In this document: positions 42,281 through 51,900 of the stretch, in pieces
How the letters are laid out: every line of letters starts with the position of its first letter
Position numbering within the stretch: the first letter of the stretch is position 1
Notes under the pieces: generated by a model
Told to the model about the DNA's origin: nothing
The model's input: only the letters and a program-made list of their open reading frames with translations
Databases searched by the model: none
Source of the DNA: Microbacterium halimionae
GTDB taxonomy: Bacteria > Actinomycetota > Actinomycetes > Actinomycetales > Microbacteriaceae
Direction of reading: 5' to 3'
Assembly: GCF_011761265.1 (NCBI RefSeq)
Contig: NZ_JAAOZB010000001.1
Coordinates: forward strand, 1,116,001 to 1,180,000
DNA: 64,000 nucleotides
Position numbers and translations under genes: made by a program

Positions 42281-45200
42281 ATGCCATTGGCATTATCTCG
42301 AGGCACAACACGAATGCTGGCGCTGCTTGCCAGCCTGACGCTGGCCGCTGCCATGGGCGTTGCGGTCGTCCCGCCGGCCACAGCAGAGACCACGCAGGCG
42401 ATCGTCGCGACCACTGCATCGCCGGAATATCGTGAAGTGGGTACGTGGGCTACTGCGCGCGACGCCAGCTATGACGGCGTGCGCCCCCGGTATTCCCGGA
42501 GCGCGGGAGACACAGCCACCTGGAAACTCACCGCACCTGCTGCCGGAGCGTATCGTCTCGGAACCTACTTCACGGGCTCTGTCGACAACAGTGAAGATGT
42601 CGCCTACTCCTGGAGCGTAGCCAACGGCGCGGCTTCTGAACCGGTGTTGATCGATCAGACCGCGGGCGGAAACACGTGGCATGCGCTTGGAAGCGTCGAC
42701 CTCGACGCGGGGGACACCGTTTCGCTCACCGTGACGGCTGGCGGCGGTACGGCCGCAACCAACTCCTCGCTCGGCGCGATCACTCGCGCAGACGCGGTTC
42801 GGCTCTCGCCCGCTGGCGCGGCATGCGAGACCGTCGATACGGTCGCCACATCCGTCGCGGCATCCTCGGTTGACTATCCCCAGTACCGGCTGCAGCAAGA
42901 GGGTACATCGGTTCGCATCGAGACCGCTGAATGGGCCATGAACATCGAACGCGTTGGTTTTCGTTACGGCTTCGAAACTGGTGGCGAGATGGCGGCCGAC
43001 GCACATCCCGAAACGGGGCTGCAGCTCGGATCCGATGCTTACGAACTGTGCAGCGCCATCGCCGCCGAAGTCACTGGTACGAGCGATGACAGCGTCGAGT
43101 TGAACGTCGTGTTCTCAAACGGACGTGAAGCGCACGTACACCTCGGCATCAGCGACGATGACCTGAATATGCGGGTTGCGGCATCTGATGGCACCGATTC
43201 GGTGATTCGTGCGCAGGTCGCAGGGGAAATCGGGCCCGCCTACGGCCTCGGCGACCTCGGAGGTTGGGGCAGCAGCCTCAACGTGTACGGTACGAAAGAT
43301 TTGGACTACTACGCCCAACAAAACCCGGGCACGACGGAACAGCGCTTCGTCTCGAACTTCGCCGTCTTTCCTGAGCGCAGACTCGCGGAGGTGGCTTTCG
43401 ACGACGGGCATCTGGCCGTGCAGATTGATGATGATGCGACGCTCCTCGGCGTTGAGGGGTCGAGTATGGGCGGCTTGCACTACTTCTTCGGCGACATGGA
43501 GACCATTTACCGCGCCTATAAATCGGCGCGCAACGAAGCGGGATATCTCGATGCCCGACCCGAGGAGACCTTCTTCGGCGTGGGGTACGAGTCATACGGA
43601 GCCCTCGGCTACAACACCAACCAGTCGACGATCACGCAGTCCGTATCGGACTATCTCGACGAAGGATTCCCGGTGCGTTGGGCGGTGACAGGATCCGGCT
43701 TCTGGCCCTACATCGACGGCGCCCAGGGCACCACCTCAAGCTTCGGAATGTGGGGCGAGAAGTATCCGGACCCCGCTGCGTACAAAACATTCTTTGATGA
43801 AAACGACATTGCGCTCATCCTCGGGCTTCGCCAGACGTTTCCCGCGCTGCCCGAAGACGGTGGCACCTACGACCCGCAAAAAGATGGCCCCTACGTGCAA
43901 GAGGCACTCGACGCTGGCTATTTCATCGCCGATGGCAATGGTGATGCCCGCGCGTTCTCTACCATCTCGTTTCCGTCCGGGCGGGTGTACATGATCGATC
44001 CTGACAACGCCGATGCCGTGCAGTGGTTCGTTGAAAAAGAACGGTTGTGGGAAGCCGACGGTTTCAAAGAAGACCACATGTACGATGCGAGCGCCAACGA
44101 GGGCTTCGCCCTGAACGATCTCGTCAACGCCGTCGATCTCGGGCTGCATGAAGATGGCGCGCTCATGATGGTGCGAAACTCCGCCTACTCGGTGCCTGGG
44201 TCGATCCTCCGCATCAACGACACGGACTATAACCATGGCGGAGGCGACCGTGATCGTGCAGTGATCAACAGCCTGGCGTTCGCGGCAAGCGGTCAGCCGA
44301 ACTACTATCCCGATATCGTCGGCGGGCGCATCATTTCCGATCTCGCGACCAACACCGACAAGCAGAAATACCTCACGCGAAACGCGATGTTCGCGGCGAT
44401 GTCGCCGTCGATGTCGTTCGGCAATGAGCCGTGGGTGATGAAGGACGCAGATCTGGTGGCTGCCACGGTCAAGGCGGCGCAGTGGCACGACGAGTACCTG
44501 CCCTATATCTATGCGGCGGCCATCTCCTCGTACGAGACTGGATACCCGTCGACGGCGACACCGCTTCCGATCGCCTACCCCGATGACGCCGCGACGTATG
44601 AACTCGTCTCGCGGTCGGCGAAGCAGTACGAATGGATGCTCGGGCCTTCGTTGCTCGTGGCTCCGCTGTACGGAAGCGATGCCACGACTGTGACGGCGCG
44701 AGATGTTTATCTGCCGGAAGGTACGTGGACCGACATCGAGACCGGCGACACCTTCGTCGGACCGACGACACTCGACGACTATCCTCAGCCCTTCGGCAAA
44801 ATCCCGGCGTTCGTCGGTGGGGATGGGATCTTGGTTCACCAAATTGATGAGCGTCGTGAAGCTCGCGTCTTTGCGATGGCAGGGGCCGGAGCAAGGCTGC
44901 AAACTGTGGCCGAAGACGGCACAACGGGCAGCATTCGTGTTGCGGAAGCTCTAGGAACCGACCCTCGCGCCGTCGAAGTGCGTGACAGCGATGGCAACAC
45001 GGTCGAATTCTCTGTCGACGACGTCACGGGGGCACTCGAGTTCGTGATCGTCGACGGCGAGGACTACGTCTTACAGAAAGTGAGCGCCGAAGACACCGCG
45101 GATGCGAGCCCCGACGGCGACGACCGAGCGGATGCAGACTCGGCGGGAGCCGGTTCGGGTGGCACGGATGCGGGGGATGGGACGTCGGAATACGCAGCTA

Positions 45201-45346
45201 GCGTGGCAGCGAACGACTCAGCACCGCTTGCCATGACGGGCGCGCATCCGGCGCTGACGCTTGCTGTGGGCGGTGGCGTTCTCGCGCTCGCGGGCATTCT
45301 TCTCGCACTTCTGGTGCGCCGCAAGAGGCGCAGTGTCGATGCCTGA
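42281..45346 (+). CDS. cell-wall-anchored GH31 family alpha-glycosidase
   Basis: A 1021-residue secreted enzyme: signal peptide (residues 1 to about 37), a golvesin/carbohydrate-binding-like domain (about 50-175, ending ADAVRLSP), then the GH31 beta-sandwich and TIM barrel (about 190-900). GFKEDHMYD near residue 595 aligns with the nucleophile region of YicI-like alpha-xylosidases, and SYETGYP/WMLGPSLLVAPL are family motifs. The C terminus has an Ala/Asp/Gly-rich linker, LAMTG near residue 983, a membrane helix and RRKRR, a sortase signal of LAxTG type. A clear AAAGGAG precedes the ATG. It probably releases alpha-linked sugars for the importer upstream. Confidence 0.88.
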   Translation: MPLALSRGTTRMLALLASLTLAAAMGVAVVPPATAETTQAIVATTASPEYREVGTWATARDASYDGVRPRYSRSAGDTATWKLTAPAAGAYRLGTYFTGSVDNSEDVAYSWSVANGAASEPVLIDQTAGGNTWHALGSVDLDAGDTVSLTVTAGGGTAATNSSLGAITRADAVRLSPAGAACETVDTVATSVAASSVDYPQYRLQQEGTSVRIETAEWAMNIERVGFRYGFETGGEMAADAHPETGLQLGSDAYELCSAIAAEVTGTSDDSVELNVVFSNGREAHVHLGISDDDLNMRVAASDGTDSVIRAQVAGEIGPAYGLGDLGGWGSSLNVYGTKDLDYYAQQNPGTTEQRFVSNFAVFPERRLAEVAFDDGHLAVQIDDDATLLGVEGSSMGGLHYFFGDMETIYRAYKSARNEAGYLDARPEETFFGVGYESYGALGYNTNQSTITQSVSDYLDEGFPVRWAVTGSGFWPYIDGAQGTTSSFGMWGEKYPDPAAYKTFFDENDIALILGLRQTFPALPEDGGTYDPQKDGPYVQEALDAGYFIADGNGDARAFSTISFPSGRVYMIDPDNADAVQWFVEKERLWEADGFKEDHMYDASANEGFALNDLVNAVDLGLHEDGALMMVRNSAYSVPGSILRINDTDYNHGGGDRDRAVINSLAFAASGQPNYYPDIVGGRIISDLATNTDKQKYLTRNAMFAAMSPSMSFGNEPWVMKDADLVAATVKAAQWHDEYLPYIYAAAISSYETGYPSTATPLPIAYPDDAATYELVSRSAKQYEWMLGPSLLVAPLYGSDATTVTARDVYLPEGTWTDIETGDTFVGPTTLDDYPQPFGKIPAFVGGDGILVHQIDERREARVFAMAGAGARLQTVAEDGTTGSIRVAEALGTDPRAVEVRDSDGNTVEFSVDDVTGALEFVIVDGEDYVLQKVSAEDTADASPDGDDRADADSAGAGSGGTDAGDGTSEYAASVAANDSAPLAMTGAHPALTLAVGGGVLALAGILLALLVRRKRRSVDA

Positions 45347-45549
45347 CGTCGGCCAAGCGAGAAAGCGGAGCACGAGAAAATAGCTCGCCAGCAGGATGAG
45401 TGCGACCTGCAACCGGGCGCGGGAATGCTTCGGCGTGCCGGGAAAGCGGGGCGAGAGCCTCGCGGCGTCCACAGCGAGCTCGCGGACGCCGTGAGGTAGA
45501 CCTACCGAATCGATCTTCGCGTTCGTGACTGGAATCTCGAACAGCTTCT

Positions 45550-45678
45550 GCCGGCGCCGACATCGTGGGGGTCGGGTCGCTGCTCGTCGAGGGCGAGGGG
45601 TGGCCCAACGTGCTCGACGACTACAGCGACAGGTTGTATGCCCTCGGGCGCATACCGCTCTTTCCGCGCGACGCGCAG
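45550..45678 (+). pseudogene. duplicated 3' end of the phosphoribosyltransferase gene
   Basis: This segment differs from 35548-35676 at 7 of 129 positions with no gaps, and the similarity continues without gaps into repeat copy B up to about 45744. It encodes the same C-terminal residues (ADIVGVGSLLVEGEGWP region) but has no gene start, and the stop codon TAG is changed to CAG. It is a gene-end fragment, not a functional gene, and seems to have been copied together with the palindromic repeat. Confidence 0.9.
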
Positions 45679-45696
45679 CTTTTTGCGGCGGCGTCC

Positions 45697-45768
45697 GGTC
45701 GGAGAATAGCGATCAGTCGGACGGATACTGGGGGCAGCATCCGACGTCACGCGATTCTCCGAAGTTAC
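45697..45768. repeat. palindromic dispersed repeat, copy B
   Basis: Same element as at 35695, 61210 and 62447. Its left half is nearly identical to copy A because both belong to the duplicated segment, while its right arm (CGCGATTCTCCG) is closer to copies C and D. Confidence 0.85.
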
Positions 45769-45823
45769 GGCGCGTGCTGAGCTCGCCGCGTAAAGAATTT
45801 TCGAGCAAATTTCGCACGCCACG

Positions 45824-45853
45824 TTGACACCGCGGTTTCGTGGACCCTATGCT
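45824..45853 (+). promoter_or_regulatory. promoter of the giant GH43 gene
   Basis: TTGACA (45824-45829), an 18-bp spacer and TATGCT (45848-45853) form a good vegetative-type promoter. The expected start point is near 45860, just before the LacI-type palindrome at 45865. Confidence 0.6.
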
Positions 45854-45864
45854 CGGCAACAGAT

Positions 45865-45878
45865 TGTTACCGGTAACA
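45865..45878. promoter_or_regulatory. LacI-type operator, copy 1
   Basis: TGTTACCGGTAACA is a perfect 14-bp palindrome with the central CG typical of LacI-family sites. The identical sequence occurs upstream of the sugar-binding protein gene at 56189. It lies directly downstream of the promoter, a position where bound repressor would block transcription. Confidence 0.8.
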
Positions 45879-45957
45879 GAAATGGCCGGCGACGATCGTG
45901 ACCCCCTGTCGCCCGCCCGAGCAATGCAGCCCGAGAGATCCACGAAGGACAGCAACG

Positions 45958-48900
45958 ATGCACCGTTCTCGCACGCTATTAGCGCGCCCATTTTCCCGAA
46001 ATAGGGCGCTGAAATTTACCGCGGGTGCGGCTATTGCCACCCTCGCGCTCACGGGCATCGTGCCCGGCGCCGCAGTCGCGGCTGATGAGGACCTCGTCGC
46101 GCATTACGCGCTCGATGAGACCGAAGGCACCGTCGCGCACGACAGCTCGGGTGCCGGAAGAGACGGCACGATCGTCGGTAACCCGACATTGGCCGCGGGC
46201 GAAGGCATCCGCCTCGATGGCGTCGATGACTACGTGAAACTGCCGAACAACCTGCTCGAAGGCCTCGACTCGATCACGATCACCATGGACGTGCTCATCG
46301 CGAGCGACCAGGCAACGCCGTACTTCATCTACGGCCTCGGAAACCCCGCCACGAGCCAAGCGGGAACCGGGTACCTCTTCGCCACCGGCAACAATTACCG
46401 CACCACCATCTCGCCCAACAACTGGTCTGGTGAGAAGAACACCACCAACTCGACAGCTCTCGCGCGCGGTGTGTGGAAGAGCATCGCCTACACGCTCGAC
46501 AGCGCAACCCAAACGGGAACGCTGTACCTCGACGGAGCGCAGGTCGGCCAGACGACCGATATCGCGATCACACCCGCGAGCCTCGGCGGCGGCGTGACGA
46601 CCTCGAACAACATTGGCAAGTCGAACTACGCTGCTGACCGCCTGCTCAAAGGCAACGTGCGCGACTTCCGCATCTACGACTCGGCGCTCGCAGCCGGCGA
46701 CGTCTCGGCGCTTGCGCTGACGCCCGCTGAACGCGTGAGCGGCGACCTGGGACTCATTAACCTCGGCGACCTGTCGAACGTCACAAGCAACCTGACGCTT
46801 CCAACGTCGAGCCGCTACGGCACCACTGTTACGTGGACCTCAAGCAACGACGTTGTCGTGAGCAACACCGGCCGCGTTGCACGCCCGAGCCGCGGTGACG
46901 GTGACGCCACTGTCACGCTGACGGCAACAGCAAAGTCGGGGGATGCCACCGACACCCGCACGTTCGAGGTCACGGTTCCCGAGAACCAGGACGCCACGGA
47001 AGAAGAGCGCCAAGCCGACCTCGACGCGCTCGCGATCGCGAACGCTGACGACATCCGCGGCAACATCACGCTCACCGACACCGGTGCTGTCAACGGCACC
47101 GAAATCACGTGGACTGCGAGCCCCGAAAACGTCATCTCGACAACTGCCAACGGCGACATCGCCGCGGGCGTTGTGACGCGCGGCGACAACGATCAGGCTG
47201 TCACCCTCACCGCCCGCAGCGGCACGCTCTCACGCACATTCGACGTGACGGTGCGCGCAGCACACGGCGCCGATGAGAACGCCGCGTACCTCTTCACCTA
47301 CTTCAACGGTGAAGGCGGACCGGCCGGCGAATCAGTACGCCTCGCGGTCAGCGAAGGTACTGATGCTCTCGACTGGCACGACCTCAACGGTGGCGCAGCT
47401 GTGCTGTCGTCTGACGAAGGCACACGAGGTGTGCGCGACCCGTTCATCATCCGCTCTCCCGAAGGCGACCGGTTCTACCTGCTCGCCACCGACCTCAACA
47501 CCGAAAGCGTCGGCTTTGCTCAGGCGCAACGAGACGGCAGCCGCTTTCTTGAAATCTGGGAGTCCACCGACCTGGTGAACTGGTCTGACCAGCGTCACGT
47601 CGAAGTTTCGAGCGAGTTCGCCGGAAACACCTGGGCTCCCGAGGCCTTCTACGATGAAGCGCGCGGCGAGTACCTCGTCTTCTGGGCCTCGAACCTCTAC
47701 GAATCAGCCAGCGTCGATGGTCGCAACAACACTGCTTCGTACAACCGCATGATGTACTCGACGACCCGTGACTTCGTCACGTTCAGCGAGCCACAGATCT
47801 GGATCGACTCCGAGCGCCGTGAAGGCGGCTACGGCATGATCGACTCCTCGATCATCAAGAACGGCGACACCTACTTCCGCTTCACCAAGGAAGAAGGGCC
47901 CATGAACGTGCTGCTGCAGAAGTCGAACGACCTGCGCGCCGCGATCACACACGACGGCATCGGCACCGCATTCAGCACCACCGATGACGCCAACCAGTGG
48001 AGCCTCGTCACCGAGCGGATCGGCGTCGGACAGTCATACGCCAACCCCACCGGTGCGATCTCCACCTACACGAACGGTGAAGGCCCCACAGTCTTCCCCT
48101 CGATCGACAACCCCGACCAGTGGTACCTCTTTATCGACCAGCCGAGCTACCACGGTGGCCAGGGGTACGCCGCGATGACCTCAGCGAACCAGGGCAAAAC
48201 CTGGACGGTGATGGACTCATCTGGTCTTCCCAACTCGCCGCGTCACGGCACAGTTATGCCGATCACACGTGCCGAGCACGACCGCTTGGCAACGAAGTAC
48301 CAGCCCGAGCTTCTCGTCACTTCTGTGGAGAGCAGCACAGTCGAGGTGCCCGTCGGTGGGCCGGCAGCTGTCTCGCTCCCCGAGACAGCGACAGCAACGT
48401 TCGGCAACGACGGCGGTCGCACCGAAGAGGTGAAGGTCTCCTGGGAGACCCCCGACTTCTCGGGCCTCGGCGCCGTCGGCGACACAGTGACGGTCGAGGG
48501 CTGGATCGACAACGGTTCGGCAACGCCCGCCACAGTGACGTTCGTTGCGACGGCAGAACCGACAGCAACCGACTTCGCGATCGACACAGCACGTGCCGGC
48601 ATTCGCCCGGGCGAAACCGAGCAGGTGGCGTTCACCGTCGCCGGCTCCGGTGCGATCCCGGCCGTTGAGTGGACGAGCTCAGACGACACCGTCGCGACAG
48701 TCTCAGACGCTGGCGTCGTGACCGCAGTTACTGAGGGTGACGTGACGATCACCGCCACAGCAGGCCTCGCACGCGAGACGGCAACGCTTCGCGTCGCGGC
48801 GACTCCCGCTGACCTGCAGCTCTGGTACGACTTCGACAGCGTTCCCGAAACCGGCGACGGTGCAACCGTGGCCGACCTCTCAGGTAACGGCCGCGACGGC

Positions 48901-51900
48901 ACGATCAATGGCGCGGGAGCGGCGACAGTGACCGGCTCGAACGGTGACGGGCGCGCACTCGATCTGCCCGGCGGCACCTCGACCTCAGGTGCTGCCTGGG
49001 TGGGGCTGCCGACCGGCATTATCGACTCCGACCAGGAAGACATCACCTACTCGGCATGGTTGAAGCCCGACAACGCCCGAAACTGCGAGTGGAACATCTC
49101 GCTCGGCGAATCGCGCTCGCGAAACTCCTACCTGTTCGACAGTGCACTCTGTGGTGGTGACTCTCGTGCCGGCGTGAAAGCCGGCGCGACCGAGACACTC
49201 GCACGCTCAGCGACGCTGTCAGCGGGTAACTGGACGCACCTCGCCATCGTGCTCGACGGCGGATCGAAGATCACCGCGTACGTCAACGGCACTGCGGTTT
49301 CATCGGCCAATACTGCGGTCGTCGCCTCGGCGCTCGCCGCAGTCGCGTCTCCCAACGGCGGCGCTATCGGCCGCTCACCGTACAACGGTGATCCGTTCTA
49401 CGGTGGCGCAGTCGACGATGTGCGTGTCTACGGTTCGGCGCTGACCGCAACTCAGGTCGCTTCGGTCATGGAGGGCGTACTCGACCCGACAGCTGCCGAC
49501 GCCGACACCGAATGGGTCACCCGAACTGCTGCGGCGGTGAAGGGACTGCCCTTCGCCGGCGAAAACAGTGATGTCACTGGCAACATCCTCTTGCCCGAGA
49601 CCCTGGCCGAGATTCAGGGTCTTGACGCCGAGGATGGCGCTGAGACAGTGAAGATCGAGTGGTCATCGTCTGACACCGCCGCGATCTCAGAGACCGACAT
49701 GCCCTCGGGCACGTCGACAGCTGGTCAGCCCGATGTCATCGCGAAGGGCCGCGTCGTACGGGCCTCGGCCGACAACAACGTGACTCTCACCGCCACCATC
49801 ACTCGCGGTGGCGCCACCGAGGTGGTTGAGATTCCCGTCACAGTGAAAGCAGCGGTCGAGGATCAGGAGTATGAGGGCTACGCCTTCGCCTACTTCACCG
49901 GCAACACACTCGCGGGCGAAAAGATCTACATGGCTGCCAGCGACGGTAACGACGCGCTCTCGTGGAGTGAACTCAACGACGGACAGCCCGTGCTCGAGTC
50001 CGAATACGGCACTAAGGGTCTGCGTGACCCGTTCGTCATTCGTTCTCCTGAGGGTGACAAGTTCTACCTGATCGCTACTGATCTTTCGATCGGCGGCGGA
50101 ACCTCATGGGATGCCTCGCAGCGAAGCGGCTCGCGCTACCTCGAAGTGTGGGAATCGACCGACCTCATCAACTGGTCTGAGCAGCGTCACGTACGCGTCT
50201 CGCCCGACGAGGCCGGAAACACGTGGGCGCCGGAGGCGTACTACGACGACTCCATCGGTGAATACGTCGTGTTCTGGGCATCGAAGCTGTATGACTCAGC
50301 CGACACGAATCACACCGGAAGCACCTACAACCGGATGATGTATGCCACAACCCGCGACTTCGAGACCTTCAGCGAACCGCAGATCTGGCAGGACGGTACC
50401 AGCCGCATCGACTCGACAGTTCTCGAGGTCGACGACGTCTATTACCGCTTCACGAAGGATGAAGGCGCCGGAACCACAGGTTGCAGCGACATCATCCAGG
50501 AGTCGTCAGAAAGCCTGCGAGCACCGCTCACTGACTGGACGATGACTGACTCTTGCATCGGTCGCGACGCGGGAACTCAGGCAGTTGAAGGTCCGTCGAT
50601 CTTCGCAGCCAACGAGAATGATGTGAACGGTGACGGCTACTACCTCTTCGTTGACGAGTACGGCGGACGCGGCTACATTCCGCTGCACTCCGACGACATC
50701 GCCAACCCGGACTGGAAGGTTCCTGCAAGCTTCGATCTGCCCGCAAGCCCTCGCCACGGCACGGTAGTTCCGGTCACGGCAGCGGAACTTGAGGCACTGT
50801 CGGAGCTCAAGGCTCAGGGCCCCGACCCGGTGAAGTCGAATGAAGACGGCGAGGTTCTTCGCTACGACTTCACCGACGGTGAAGGAACGACTCTTCACGA
50901 CAGCTCCGGAAACGGCTACGACGCCACGATCGCTGGTGGAACCTGGACGGCTGAAGATTCGCTCAGCCTGAACGGAACGTCGGGCCAGTACGTCGATCTG
51001 CCCGACAACATCCTCAGCGGCGTCGAAGACGTCACCGTCGAGACCGAAGTGTGGATCGACCCAACACAGGGCGGCAATTACTTCATCTACAACATGGGTA
51101 ACACCGACTCCGGCGGCGTCGGAAACGGCTACTTCTTCGCGACAGGAGACGGTACCTACCGATCGAGCATCGCGTCGGGCAACTGGACCACCGAACAAAC
51201 CGTCAACTCGGGCACCAAGCTCGAGCGCGGCCGGTGGGCACACCTGACCTACACGCTCGAAGGCACGACAGCGCGTCTGTACCTGGACGGCATCCAGGTC
51301 GCAGAAAAGACGGGCGTCACTCTCGACCCGGGCGACATCGGCAACGGTGCGACCACGGCGAACTACCTTGGTCGTTCGGCATACAACGCCGACAACCGCC
51401 TGAAGGGTCAGCTGCGGGAGTTCGCGATCTACAATCGTGCACTCAGTGCGGGTGAGGTGCTCGCACAGTCGGGTAACGCGTCAGCACTCGTCGACATCAC
51501 GCTGGAAGATGCCGATGCGCTGAAGGTTGCTCCGATCATCGACAGCACGGCACACACAGTCGTCTTCCCGGTGAAGCCGGGAGTCGACGTGACGGCACTG
51601 ACCCCGGTGTTCGCATCGGGCGACGGAGCGACTGTTGCTCCGGCATCCGGTACGACTGTCGACCTCTCTTCGCCCGTGACGTACACGCTCACGGCAGAAG
51701 CTGGCGAAGAGACTGAATGGACGATGTCGGCTCTGGTCATGGCAAGCCCTGTCTTGCCCGGCTACTATGCCGACCCGAACATCGCTGTCTTCGGGGGCAC
51801 GTACTACCTCTACGCAACGACCGACGGCTACTCCGGCTGGGGCGGACAGGACTTCTACGTATGGAGTTCGACCGACCTCGTCGAGTGGACACGCTCGGCA

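Larger units (their letters stand above)
45347..45957. other. 611-bp intergenic region with duplicated gene end, repeat copy B and a LacI-operated promoter
   Basis: From left to right it holds about 200 bp without recognisable features apart from a minus-strand frame with one hydrophobic helix (45218-45472, overlapping the GH31 gene end), the duplicated phosphoribosyltransferase gene end, palindromic repeat copy B, and the promoter/operator of the giant GH43 gene. The latter three are listed separately. Confidence 0.6.

Noticed and set aside
45566..45780. An open frame of about 70 residues over the duplicated phosphoribosyltransferase end.
   Set aside because: It is a copied gene end without its own start signals and reads on through the palindromic repeat.
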